Program-made: the position numbers and the translations under genes | Part shown: positions 24,737 through 33,620 of the stretch, one piece after another | Layout of the letters: each line of letters starts with the position of its first letter | Position numbering within the stretch: position 1 is the stretch's first letter | Notes under the pieces: generated by a model | The model's input: only the letters and a program-made list of their open reading frames with translations | What the model was told of the DNA's origin: nothing | Database searches by the model: none | Assembly (NCBI GenBank): GCA_030018355.1 | Contig: JASEFN010000002.1 | Coordinates: 172,699-236,698 of the forward strand | Length of the DNA: 64,000 nt | Reading direction: 5' to 3' | DNA from: Caldisericia bacterium | GTDB taxonomy: Bacteria > Caldisericota > Caldisericia > B22-G15

Positions 24737-26980
24737 TTAAATATTTTTAAAAAAGAGAATTTTCTCTAATATTAAAATTGCACCCTTTTTATCTAAGGGT
24801 TTATTTTTATTTCCACATTTTGGAGAATAAATACAAGAAGGACAACCGTCTTCACATTTACAATTTTTAATTACATCATAGCCATATGTTAAAAGTTTTT
24901 CTATATAATCAAAACCCTTTTTTGAAAATCCAATTCCTCCAGGATAAGCATCATAGATAAATATTGTTGGTTTATCTGTATCAGAATGAATTGGATGTGA
25001 AAGACCTCCAAGGTCTCTTCTATCACATATTGCAATTAAAGGAAAAACTCCAATTAAAAGGTGCTCTAATGCATGAATTGATCCATTAAAATCTAAACCA
25101 TCTTTTATTATTTCTCTTTTTATTTCTTCATTTATTGTAAACCAAAGTCCTTTTGTTTCAAAAACCATTTTTGGTAAATCAAGTGAATACTCTCCAATTA
25201 AATCATTCGTAAAGTGTTTTCTTTTTTGGTATCCATAAATAAGTGAAGTTACTTCAAGATCTCCATAAAAAATTTGAATTTCTCTCTCTTTTTTATTTTC
25301 GATTGTTTTAATTATTTTTGTTGATACTAATTCAAGAGATTGTGTATAGTAATCAACCTCCTTTTTATCAAGAAAAATTTCTTTATTTCTTATATCAACT
25401 TCTCTAACAACATAAGATTCACCTTCAAAATAGTAAACTGCACCAGGATGTGCTTCAGTATAGGCTCTTCTTTCATCAATTCTTTCAAGTTCTTTTCCAT
25501 TTTCATCATATAAAATAAACTCATCTTCTTCAAAACTTCTAAGTGTTATATTTTTATGTGGAAAATTTATGACATTTGGAATAAATCTTCCATCAATCTC
25601 TTTTAATTTTTCTTCCTTTTTTAAAATTTCACAAATCTCTTTTATAAAAAACTCCTCTTTTTTTTGAATTGGTATTTCATATGATGCACATAAAATATGT
25701 TTTTTCAACAAATTTGGATTTGTTGGATCAATTATTAAATTTTCGCTTCCTTTTTCAAAAATTTCTTCTGGATGATTTACAACATATTCATTTAATGGAT
25801 CTTTGTCTGCGATAAAAATTGTGTAACCTTCTCTTTTTCTTCCTGCTCTTCCACTTTCTTGAAGAAAAGATGAAATTGTTCCAGGGTATCCCACAATTAA
25901 AACTACATCAAGTTCTCCAATATCAATTCCAAGTTCAAGCGCATTTGTCGAGATAACAAAATTTATTTCACCATGAAGAAGTTTTCTTTCAATTTCCCTT
26001 CTTCTCTCTTTTGAATATCCTGCTCTATATGGTAAAACTTTTTTTAAAAGGGTCTCGTCTAATCTCTCTTTTAAATATCTATAAAGAAGTTCTACACCTT
26101 TTCTACTTCTCATAAAAGCAATACCTCTGTAATCTGAATTTATTAATAGTTCTGTTATCCACATTGCTTCAACCAAAATTGATCTTTCGTCTGGAGTTTT
26201 AATAAAAACAAACCTCTTCTTTTTTCTTGGAGTGCCATCGCCTCTAACAATTTTAATTTTCTCTCCAAAAAGATTTTCAAAAAATTCATGAGGATTTCCA
26301 ACAGTTGCAGATGAAAAAACAAATTTAACATCTCTTTCGTAAAAATTAAAAACCCTTTTCATTCTTCTGATTAAAGATGCAACATTTGAACCAAAAACAC
26401 CATTATAGATATGTGCTTCATCAAAAACAACATATGAAAGTCTACTTATAAATCTACTCCAATTTGTGTGATATGGTAAAATTGAATAATGAATCATTTC
26501 AGGATTTGTAAATAAAATTTGTGCACTTTCTCTAATTTTTTTTCTTGATAAAAGATCTGTATCCCCATCATAAACACCTATGTTGATATCGTTGGTCAAA
26601 TTTAAAATTTGTCTCTCTTGATCTCTTGTTAATGCTTTTGTTGGATAAACATAAATTGCTCTTTCACCACTTTTTATAAATTCATAAATTGGAATGTGAA
26701 AAGATAATGTTTTTCCTGATGCAGTGGGTGAAATTATTGCTAAATTTTCTCTATTTTTTATTGATTCATAAACCTCTTTTTGATATTCATAAAAATGAGT
26801 TATTCCAAGTTTTTTTAATTTTTCTTGAATTAAATCATTTAAAAAATCTAATGAGATTAATCTTGGCTGTATTTCTTCTAATTCAATAATATTTCTTATA
26901 TTGTTTTTATAATTTTTCGATTCTATTAATTTTTCAATTAATGGGTCTTTAATTACTCTTTTCCTTTCACCCAACCCCAA
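24737..26980 (-). CDS. MrfA/YprA-like DEAD/DEAH helicase with C-terminal DUF1998 zinc region
   Basis: A 747-residue superfamily 2 helicase. Motif I SPTASGKTLSF (about residue 82), motif II DEAH (about 188), motif III SSATVGNP, and motif VI QESGRAGRKREG. The C-terminal third is a DUF1998 domain, ending in a cysteine cluster CKCEDGCPSCIYSPKC (about 710-725). Bacillus MrfA uses such a domain to repair mitomycin C lesions, so a DNA repair role is likely. Its start overlaps the membrane gene upstream by 28 bases. Confidence 0.9.
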   Translation of the reverse strand: MGLGERKRVIKDPLIEKLIESKNYKNNIRNIIELEEIQPRLISLDFLNDLIQEKLKKLGITHFYEYQKEVYESIKNRENLAIISPTASGKTLSFHIPIYEFIKSGERAIYVYPTKALTRDQERQILNLTNDINIGVYDGDTDLLSRKKIRESAQILFTNPEMIHYSILPYHTNWSRFISRLSYVVFDEAHIYNGVFGSNVASLIRRMKRVFNFYERDVKFVFSSATVGNPHEFFENLFGEKIKIVRGDGTPRKKKRFVFIKTPDERSILVEAMWITELLINSDYRGIAFMRSRKGVELLYRYLKERLDETLLKKVLPYRAGYSKERRREIERKLLHGEINFVISTNALELGIDIGELDVVLIVGYPGTISSFLQESGRAGRKREGYTIFIADKDPLNEYVVNHPEEIFEKGSENLIIDPTNPNLLKKHILCASYEIPIQKKEEFFIKEICEILKKEEKLKEIDGRFIPNVINFPHKNITLRSFEEDEFILYDENGKELERIDERRAYTEAHPGAVYYFEGESYVVREVDIRNKEIFLDKKEVDYYTQSLELVSTKIIKTIENKKEREIQIFYGDLEVTSLIYGYQKRKHFTNDLIGEYSLDLPKMVFETKGLWFTINEEIKREIIKDGLDFNGSIHALEHLLIGVFPLIAICDRRDLGGLSHPIHSDTDKPTIFIYDAYPGGIGFSKKGFDYIEKLLTYGYDVIKNCKCEDGCPSCIYSPKCGNKNKPLDKKGAILILEKILFFKNI

Positions 26981-27663
26981 AGAATATATGTAAATAGTGA
27001 CAATAAAACACTAACAAATGCAAGGTGATAATAAACACCAAAAAACATTTGTGGAACCACAAAGAAAAGTGGAAAACTTACACTCATTAAATTAACTATT
27101 CCGCCTACAAAAATAGAAATAATTGAAGCAAAGAGAGTTGGAAATTTTATTGCTCTCAATAGAGCATAAACAAGGAATGCAACAAAAATTGCACCAACAA
27201 AAAAAGCAAGAGTTGTTAATATTTGAACAGGTCTTCCTGTAATAAGGTATACATAATCAAAAACATTTTTTAATTGAAATTTTTCTGTACCCATAAATGA
27301 TAGTAAATATTCAATAAATACAATTGAAAAGAATAATAGAATAACAAGGATTCTTCCAAAGATTAAAGAGATAGTATAATTTCTACTTATTTCAATATCA
27401 AACATTTCAAAAATTATAAATATTGTTGTTATAACAATTGAAATAAAATATACTGGAATAAGTGGGATTCCTTGAATACTTAAGCCTCTTAATAAAGCAA
27501 GATAACCTGGAAAACTAACAAATTGAATTATTGACAAAACTCCACCTATTAAAAGATAAAAGAAGGCCAAAGATATGCCTCTTCTAATTTTTAAAGAAAC
27601 CAAAATTAAAAATTGAAATATTAAAGCAAGAATTGCTGGATACAAAAAGTTTTGATAATTCAT
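26953..27663 (-). CDS. Seven-helix membrane protein of unknown function
   Basis: A 236-residue, very hydrophobic protein with about seven membrane helices and short basic loops (SLKIRRGIS near residue 24; WVKGKE at the C-terminus). Glycine/proline-rich stretches such as SFPGYLALLRGLSIQGIPLIPV are present, but I do not recognise a family. It abuts the DUF4388 gene (one base apart) and overlaps the helicase start, so the three form an operon. Confidence 0.7.
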   Translation of the reverse strand: MNYQNFLYPAILALIFQFLILVSLKIRRGISLAFFYLLIGGVLSIIQFVSFPGYLALLRGLSIQGIPLIPVYFISIVITTIFIIFEMFDIEISRNYTISLIFGRILVILLFFSIVFIEYLLSFMGTEKFQLKNVFDYVYLITGRPVQILTTLAFFVGAIFVAFLVYALLRAIKFPTLFASIISIFVGGIVNLMSVSFPLFFVVPQMFFGVYYHLAFVSVLLSLFTYILWGWVKGKE

Positions 27664-28488
27664 TCACTCCTCCTTTGTTAATCTTTCAATTGATTTTATT
27701 CTTTCAAGAGAAATATTTGCAATAATTTTTGTTTCCTTGAGAAGTTTTATAAAACAATTTAATATCTCTTTTTGTGAGATCTTTAATTCATTTGCAATAT
27801 CTTGCAAACTTTTAACTCCATCAACTTTAAACAGAACTTTATCACAAGTTGTTTTTGGTTGAGAAAGACCTAAAATTGATAAAGCATCTTTTACAGGAGA
27901 GATTACTCTTTTTGGAATAATTTTTGATAAATCAATTTCCACTTCCTCTGCTTTTGTTAAAAGGTTAAATGATAGCAGTAGATAAATTGATTTAAGAGTT
28001 TCAAATTCAGAAAAAGGAGAAAGTTTAAGAGCATCTTTTATACTTTTCTTTTCTTTAAATAGATTTAAAACTTGCCACTCATCTGCTGATAACCGGATTT
28101 CACTTGCTTCTACATTTGGGTTTGTCTCAAGAAGAGTGTTAAGGTCTGGTATTTTTGAGTATAAAACTTTTATTTCATCTGCCTTTCTAATTGCTTCAAG
28201 TAAAAGATTATCAAAACTTTTATCAATTTTTGGAGTTATATTTATATTTTGGGTTTTGAAAGTAAAATTACCTTCATTCATCAAAAATATAGAATAAAAA
28301 GCCTCCTCTCCTCTCTTTTTTCCACAAACAGCATCAACAATTTTCCCTCCTTGAAAATATATTTCCCCAGTTAATGACTCATCATTTTTCTTGCCAGAAA
28401 TTAAAAGAACTCCTGTTTTTGCTCCAAAGGAGAGAAGATTTAATACATCAATTAAAGGAAAATCTTTAATGTTGCCCTCTATTCCCAT
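27664..28488 (-). CDS. DUF4388 (PATAN-type) domain protein
   Basis: A 274-residue soluble protein. The N-terminal 110 residues (GNIKDFPLIDVLNLLSFGAK, then TGVLLISG, GEIYFQGGKIVDA and GEEAFYSIFLMNEGNFTF) match the DUF4388/PATAN domain, linked to two-component and small-GTPase signalling and to twitching or gliding in some bacteria. The rest contains winged-helix-like segments (DEWQVLNLFKEKKSIKDALK; LQDIANELKISQKEIL). It may be a regulatory or scaffolding protein. First gene of an operon with the membrane protein and the helicase. Confidence 0.78.
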   Translation of the reverse strand: MGIEGNIKDFPLIDVLNLLSFGAKTGVLLISGKKNDESLTGEIYFQGGKIVDAVCGKKRGEEAFYSIFLMNEGNFTFKTQNINITPKIDKSFDNLLLEAIRKADEIKVLYSKIPDLNTLLETNPNVEASEIRLSADEWQVLNLFKEKKSIKDALKLSPFSEFETLKSIYLLLSFNLLTKAEEVEIDLSKIIPKRVISPVKDALSILGLSQPKTTCDKVLFKVDGVKSLQDIANELKISQKEILNCFIKLLKETKIIANISLERIKSIERLTKEE

Positions 28489-28530
28489 GCTTTTCTCCTT
28501 GAATTTAATATATCAATTTTCAATTTTAAA

Positions 28531-28980
28531 TCAAGCAATTTTATTATCAAAATTTTTTAAAAAATTTTCATCAACTATTTCCTCTATTTTAGGTCTTAAA
28601 AAAAGGAATTTATTAGTTAGTCTTATTAATAAAATTGATAAAATTAAAAAAAGAAAGCCAAAAATAATTGAAGATATGTTTTCTCCTTTAAAATATATTT
28701 TACCAAAAATATATTCACCAAATAAAGCACCAATAAACATTGAGAGAATTGGAATTAAATAAATAATAAAAGTTAAAAAAATATACTTTTTTGATGGTAT
28801 GTTTAAAAGAACAAGATCCCCTATTTTTGCATTAACTAAATTTTCTGCTTCAACAATTTTCTCTCTTTCTCTATGAAAAAAACACTTCTCTTTACTTAAA
28901 CAACTTTCGCAATATGATCCACCAACTTCAACTAAAGAAAACTTCTCTTTTGTTCCAATAACTCTTCCAATCTCTTTCAT
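28531..28980 (-). CDS. rseC: SoxR-reducing system / RseC family membrane protein
   Basis: A 149-residue protein of the RseC/MucC family. An N-terminal beta domain contains VEVGGSYCESCLSKEKCFF (four-Cys pattern C-x2-C-x4-C), then NLVNAKIGDLVLLNI and two membrane helices (about 75-95 and 103-125). RseC works with Rnf/Rsx electron transport in some bacteria and with the sigma-E pathway in E. coli. No rnf genes are in the window. Its ribosome site (GGGGGAGG) forms one arm of a long base-paired stem in the preceding leader. Confidence 0.82.
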   Translation of the reverse strand: MKEIGRVIGTKEKFSLVEVGGSYCESCLSKEKCFFHREREKIVEAENLVNAKIGDLVLLNIPSKKYIFLTFIIYLIPILSMFIGALFGEYIFGKIYFKGENISSIIFGFLFLILSILLIRLTNKFLFLRPKIEEIVDENFLKNFDNKIA

Positions 28981-28985
28981 AATAC

Positions 28986-29146
28986 CTCCCCCAGGCTACG
29001 TGAGTAAGGATAGGATTGAACCTGCATCCACGCAGGTGGGATTCTCATTTATAACTCTCCATCCCGGAAGAAGTTATAAAGTATTGAATCCCATTTTTTT
29101 CTGTGTTGGCCCAACCCATCCTTTTCAACACGATAGCCCGAGGGTC
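28986..29146 (-). ncRNA. Structured RNA, rseC leader or 6S-like RNA
   Basis: About 160 bases that fold into a long rod when read on the minus strand. Outer stem: CCCTCGGGCTA-T-CGTG with CACGTAGCCTGGGGG. Second stem: AAGGATGGGTT with AATCC-T-ATCCTT. A small hairpin CCTGC/GCAGG lies on the 3' side. Apical stem: GGGATTC/GAATCCC with inner TTTATAACT/AGTTATAAA. Several pairs are G-U on the minus strand but would be A-C on the plus strand, which supports minus-strand sense. A promoter lies just upstream and the 3' arm contains the rseC ribosome site. A long rod with an internal bubble and a 3'-side hairpin recalls 6S RNA, but the fusion to a ribosome site suggests a regulatory leader. I match no known riboswitch consensus. 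Confidence 0.65.
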
Positions 29147-29152
29147 AATTAA

Positions 29153-29181
29153 ATAATATCAAATTTTTTCATTTTATTCAA
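29153..29181 (-). promoter_or_regulatory. Promoter of the structured RNA and rseC
   Basis: Minus-strand TTGAAT (29181-29176), 17-base spacer, TGA-TATTAT (-10 at 29158-29153). The expected first base (G near 29146) is the foot of the outer RNA stem. Confidence 0.65.
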
Positions 29182-29233
29182 ATAACTTAAATATTATGTG
29201 AATTTTTTGTAAGATTTAAATTAAGAGGATTTA

Positions 29234-29968
29234 ATGAAAGAATGGTTTTTAGATTTTTTTGACGAAAATTATCTTACTCTTTATTTAAAAAAACAAAGAG
29301 AAGAACTTACTTTAAAACAGGTTAATTTTATTATCAATTCCTTATCTCTTAAAAAGGGAATGAAAATTTTGGATTTAGGATGTGGAATTGGGAGACATAT
29401 TATTGAATTGGGGAAAAGGGGATTTTTTGGAGTAGGAGTTGATTTTAATGAAAAATATATTGATATTGCAAATAAATTAAAAGAAGGTCTTCAAAATGTC
29501 AACTTTATAAAAATGGATATGAGAGAAATTTCTTTTTTAGAAGAATTTGATGCAGTTCTTTCTATGTGGACAAGTTTTGGTTATTTTTCTGATGAAGAAA
29601 ACCTCTCTTTACTTAAGAAAATTAACCAATCACTAAAATGTGGTGGAAAATTTTTGTTAGATATTGAAAATATTTTTTATATGCTAAAAAATCTTCCAAA
29701 AGAGAGGTGGGAAAGAGAAGGAGATTTTTATATTCTTGAAAGAAATGAATTAAATTATAAAATTAGTAGATTGAAAACTGAAAGAGTTATTATAAAAGAG
29801 GGAACAATTAAAACATATACAAGAATTTATAGAATTTTTACTTTAAAAGAGATTGAACATTATTTAAATAAATCATATTTTAAAATATTAAATATATATG
29901 GTGGATATGACGGTGAAGAATATTCAAATCAATCAAAGAGATTGATAGTCATCTCAGAAAAGTTATAA
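29234..29968 (+). CDS. Class I SAM-dependent methyltransferase
   Basis: A 244-residue Rossmann-fold methyltransferase. Motif I is MKILDLGCGIGRHIIELGKR (about residues 39-58), followed by VGVDFNEKYID (acidic ribose ligand), FIKMDMREI and AVLSMWTSFGYFSDEE. The C-terminal part (YTRIYRIFTLKEIEHYLN) is like small-molecule methyltransferases. The substrate is unknown. It is read divergently from rseC, and its 3' end overlaps the 3' end of comEC on the other strand by 40 bases. Confidence 0.85.
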   Translation: MKEWFLDFFDENYLTLYLKKQREELTLKQVNFIINSLSLKKGMKILDLGCGIGRHIIELGKRGFFGVGVDFNEKYIDIANKLKEGLQNVNFIKMDMREISFLEEFDAVLSMWTSFGYFSDEENLSLLKKINQSLKCGGKFLLDIENIFYMLKNLPKERWEREGDFYILERNELNYKISRLKTERVIIKEGTIKTYTRIYRIFTLKEIEHYLNKSYFKILNIYGGYDGEEYSNQSKRLIVISEKL

Positions 29969-32106
29969 TTTTTTATTTTTAAGTTATTTTTAAAAATTTC
30001 TATCTCAATCGCACCATCTTTATCAGTTCTAAAAATTTTTGAATTTAAAGATAAAAGTGAAGAAATTATTTCATCTGAAGGATGATTAAAATTGTTTGGT
30101 CCAACAGATATAATTGATATTTTAGGGTTTAAAAGTAAATAAAATTTTAAATTAAACGAGTTTACACTTCCATGGTGAGGGACTTTAAAAATGAAAGTAT
30201 CTTTTAGTTTATCTGGATAAAGTGAGTATATCTCTTCAATTACTTCATTTTCAATATCTCCACTCAAAAGAAATTTATAATTTCTAAATTCACCTATTAA
30301 ACATAGTGAATTATTGTTATCATTTGCTCTTAAATAGTCTTTCCCCCCTTTATATGGATTTAAAACATAAAACTTTAAGCCATCTATTTCAAAACTATCT
30401 CCTCTTTTTAATTTTTCCTTTTTTACATTATTTTCTTTAAGAATTTTTATTAAATCTAATCCATAAGAGTTTAAATTTATATCTGGATAAAGCAAATTTT
30501 TAATTTTTTCTCTTTTTACAATATGAAAAAGACCCTCAATATGATCGCTATCCTCATGGGTAAAAATAAGATAATCAATTTCATTGATTCCTAATCTTTT
30601 TAATGAATTTAAAACTCTAATTCCAGGACTTCTCTTTTCTTTATAAAAAGTCCCACCTCCATCAACTAAAATCGTATAATTTTGAGGTGTTTTTAAAAGA
30701 ATTGAATCTCCCTCTCCAACATCAAAAAATATTATTTTTAATCTTCCAAATTCATTAATATAAGAGTAAGAGAGTGCAAATAAAGATAAAACCAAAAAAA
30801 TAAATAAAAGTTTCTTGGCTTTTTTAAATTCAATTTCTTTAAATAGTATTAAAATAATAAGAAAATAGAGAAGAAAATAGAAAATAATAAAAAGAAAATT
30901 AGGCTTTTTAACTCCAATTGAAGATAAAGGTAAATTAGCAAAAAATGTAATTACTTTCTCAGTTATAAAAGAAATTGGTTTAAGAATTAAAATTATCTCT
31001 TTAATTAATAAAGAAAGAAGTGTAAATAAAAATATAATTGGAAGAAAAATTGATATTAAAGGAACAATTAATAAATTTGAAATAAGTGTTACAAATGAGA
31101 AGAACGGAAAAAAGTATATAAGAATTGGAAAAGAACCAAATGTTATAAAAGATGGAGTAATCAAAAAGTTTAAAATGTTCTTTTTAAATTTACCTGAAAT
31201 TGTAATTATTGAAAGGGTTGATAAAAATGTTAATAAAAAAGATGGTGAAATTATATTTAATGGATTTATTAAAATAAGAAGAATTGCTGAAAATAAGAGA
31301 GTGTTCAATATATCAATTTCTTTTTTAAATAACTTTCCTATTTGACAAAAAGAAAACATAAAAAATGCTCTAACTGCAGAAACAGGAAATAGAATAATAG
31401 AAAGATATATAAAAAGAATTATTATAACAAGTAATGGATCAAGAAAAATTGAGAAAAATCCTCCTAAAATTGCAAGATGGATTCCAGAAATTGCAAAAAG
31501 GTGAATTACTCCACTATATTTAAATAGATCTTTAACCTCACTATCAACGTTTTTTCCACCAAGAATAAATCCTTCAATAAACTCAGATAATTTTCCAAGA
31601 GAATTAAAATTTTCATAAATTTTTTCTCTTATTCTTGATATTAAACCATCATTTCTTTTTATTATTTCTACTTTATTAGCATAAAATTTACTTCTTATTC
31701 CCTCGGTTAATAAATAAATATAATAACTTTCTTCTCCAGGATTACCTTTAGAATCATTTAAAAAATAACCCTCCAAAGAGACAAAATCACCTGGTTTTAT
31801 TGAAAAGGTTTTATTTTTATAAATTAAAATTTTTCCAAAGTCAGTTTTTAATATAAAATTATTTTCTTTCTCATAAGAACAAACAACTCCATTTAAATTA
31901 TTTTCATTAAGTTGAAGAAATTTAGGTGTTCTATAAAAATAAATTCTTATGACTCCTAAAAGTATAAAAATTATGTAAAAAATTAAAAAGTCTTTTCTTT
32001 TTATAAAAATAATTGGAATAAAAAGAAATAATATTAAAATAGGAAATTTAATAGAGAAAAGAGATATAAGAAAGAAAAGAAAAATTAATTTAAATAGTTT
32101 CCTCAA
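29929..32106 (-). CDS. comEC: ComEC/Rec2 DNA uptake channel
   Basis: A 725-residue membrane protein. N-terminal helices and an OB-like segment (about 60-150, FVSLEGYF), the competence domain (FIEGFILGGKN, then FAISGIHLAILGG), and a C-terminal metallo-beta-lactamase-like domain with FFDVGEGDSILLKTP, FTHEDSDHIEG (HxxDxDH) and VPHHGS. In competent bacteria it carries single-stranded DNA across the inner membrane; the C-terminal domain may be the nuclease. It overlaps comEA by four bases. Confidence 0.93.
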   Translation of the reverse strand: MRKLFKLIFLFFLISLFSIKFPILILFLFIPIIFIKRKDFLIFYIIFILLGVIRIYFYRTPKFLQLNENNLNGVVCSYEKENNFILKTDFGKILIYKNKTFSIKPGDFVSLEGYFLNDSKGNPGEESYYIYLLTEGIRSKFYANKVEIIKRNDGLISRIREKIYENFNSLGKLSEFIEGFILGGKNVDSEVKDLFKYSGVIHLFAISGIHLAILGGFFSIFLDPLLVIIILFIYLSIILFPVSAVRAFFMFSFCQIGKLFKKEIDILNTLLFSAILLILINPLNIISPSFLLTFLSTLSIITISGKFKKNILNFLITPSFITFGSFPILIYFFPFFSFVTLISNLLIVPLISIFLPIIFLFTLLSLLIKEIILILKPISFITEKVITFFANLPLSSIGVKKPNFLFIIFYFLLYFLIILILFKEIEFKKAKKLLFIFLVLSLFALSYSYINEFGRLKIIFFDVGEGDSILLKTPQNYTILVDGGGTFYKEKRSPGIRVLNSLKRLGINEIDYLIFTHEDSDHIEGLFHIVKREKIKNLLYPDINLNSYGLDLIKILKENNVKKEKLKRGDSFEIDGLKFYVLNPYKGGKDYLRANDNNNSLCLIGEFRNYKFLLSGDIENEVIEEIYSLYPDKLKDTFIFKVPHHGSVNSFNLKFYLLLNPKISIISVGPNNFNHPSDEIISSLLSLNSKIFRTDKDGAIEIEIFKNNLKIKNYNFSEMTINLFD

Positions 32107-32672
32107 GGACCAACTGTTATTAAATTTTTAATTGCTTCAAACTTTTTATCACCTATTCCCGATACTTTCTTAATATCTTCAATTGTTTGAAAATATCCAT
32201 TAGTTTCTCTATAATCTATAATTTTTTGAGCAAGAGTTGGTCCAATTCCTGGAAGAGACTCAAGTTCTTCTTTTGATGCAGTATTTATATTTATTAGATT
32301 TGATTTTGATTGAGAAGATACGGTTCCTGATTGAGAAATTGATGTCTCATTTTCATTTATGCTCTTTTTCGAAAAAATTATTATCTTCTCTCCATCTATT
32401 AACTTTTTGGATAGATTAATTGAATTTAAATCTGCATTTTCAGTAAGACCACCTGCTTTTTCAACAAGTTGAAAAACCCTATCTCCATTTTCCATTTCAT
32501 ATACACCAGGATATTTTATCTCACCACTTATCTGAACATAAATTTTTTCTTTTGTTTCCACAAAAGATAAATTTTCTTTTGTACTCAATTTTGATGAATA
32601 AAATCCAACAATAATTCCTAAAATAAAAGAAATTATTGAAATAATTATCCATTCTCTTTTTTCTAAAACCAA
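32103..32672 (-). CDS. comEA: ComEA family DNA-binding protein
   Basis: A 189-residue protein. One N-terminal anchor (about 9-27), a SLBB/beta-grasp domain (VQISGEIKYPGVYEMENGDR), a Ser/Gln-rich linker, and a C-terminal pair of helix-hairpin-helix motifs (INTASKEELESLPGIGPTLA and IKKVSGIGDKK). It binds incoming double-stranded DNA at the outer face of the membrane and hands it to ComEC. Located 18 bases after argF and overlapping comEC. Confidence 0.94.
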   Translation of the reverse strand: MVLEKREWIIISIISFILGIIVGFYSSKLSTKENLSFVETKEKIYVQISGEIKYPGVYEMENGDRVFQLVEKAGGLTENADLNSINLSKKLIDGEKIIIFSKKSINENETSISQSGTVSSQSKSNLININTASKEELESLPGIGPTLAQKIIDYRETNGYFQTIEDIKKVSGIGDKKFEAIKNLITVGP

Positions 32673-32690
32673 TTTATCCCCTCCAAATTT

Positions 32691-33611
32691 TTATAATAAA
32701 AGCGATAAAATTCCTTTTTGAATGTGTAATCTGTTTTCTGCTTGATCAAAAACAACAGAATTTGGGCTATCTATAACTTCATCCACAACTTCTTCACCTC
32801 TATGTGCAGGAAGGCAATGCATAAAAATGTAATCTTCTTTTGCATATTTTACAAGTTCTTTGTTTACCTGATATGGAAGAAGTCTTTTCTTTTTAATTTC
32901 ACTATCTTCTTGTCCCATTGATACCCAAACATCAGTATATATAACATCACTATCTTTAACTGCCTCAATCGGATCTTCAATTAAGATCAGTTCACCACCA
33001 TCTTTTTCACATTCCTTAGCCATTTTTATAACCTCTGGATCTGGTTGATACTCTTTTGGGGTTGAAATAACTACTTTAAGCCCCATTTTTACCCCACCAA
33101 TCATTAAAGAATGACATACATTATTTCCATCTCCAACATAAGTTAATTTAATTCCCTCTAATCTTCCCTTTTTTTCTTTTATTGTTAAAAGATCACCTAA
33201 GACTTGACATGGATGAAACTTATCAGATAAACCATTTATAACTGGAATAGTTGAATATTCTGCTAGTTCTACTAAGTTTTTGTGAGAATAAACTCTTGCC
33301 ATTATTCCATCTAAATATCTTGAGAGAACTCTTGCAGTATCAGCAATTGTTTCTCCTCTTTTAAGTTGGAGTTCGTTTGATGAAAGATAAATTGCATGCC
33401 CTCCAAGTTCATACATTGCAACTTCAAAAGATACTCTCGTTCTTGTGGATGGTTTCTCAAAAATCATACCCAACTTTTTACCTGAAAGAATTAAAGTTTT
33501 TTCACCCATTTTTGATCTTAATTTAAGTTCCTCTCCTGCTTGTAAAAATAAATTTAGTTCCTCTTTTGTAAAATCATAAAGAGTTAAAAGATGTCTTCCT
33601 TTTAAACTCAT
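32691..33611 (-). CDS. argF: Ornithine carbamoyltransferase
   Basis: A 306-residue enzyme with the canonical motifs: FEKPSTRTRVSFE (carbamoyl phosphate), HPCQVLGDL, and HCLPAHRGEE (ornithine site with the catalytic Cys, about residues 263-272). Catalyses carbamoyl phosphate + ornithine to citrulline, or the reverse in arginine fermentation. Its neighbours (ornithine racemase, a peptidase, transporters) and the separate carbamate kinase suggest catabolic use, but biosynthesis is not excluded. It is the third carbamoyltransferase of the window. Confidence 0.94.
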   Translation of the reverse strand: MSLKGRHLLTLYDFTKEELNLFLQAGEELKLRSKMGEKTLILSGKKLGMIFEKPSTRTRVSFEVAMYELGGHAIYLSSNELQLKRGETIADTARVLSRYLDGIMARVYSHKNLVELAEYSTIPVINGLSDKFHPCQVLGDLLTIKEKKGRLEGIKLTYVGDGNNVCHSLMIGGVKMGLKVVISTPKEYQPDPEVIKMAKECEKDGGELILIEDPIEAVKDSDVIYTDVWVSMGQEDSEIKKKRLLPYQVNKELVKYAKEDYIFMHCLPAHRGEEVVDEVIDSPNSVVFDQAENRLHIQKGILSLLL

Positions 33612-33620
33612 ACTCCCTCC

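Noticed and set aside
28986-29146. tRNA, tmRNA or 4.5S SRP RNA at this site
   Set aside because: GGTTCAATCC on the minus strand looks like a T-loop, but its flanks do not pair as a T-arm and no acceptor stem or CCA is present. The SRP core (GGTCnGGAAnnnAGCA type) is missing too.
29929-29968. A frameshift suggested by the comEC/methyltransferase overlap
   Set aside because: The genes converge and share only their 3' ends; both proteins are complete.
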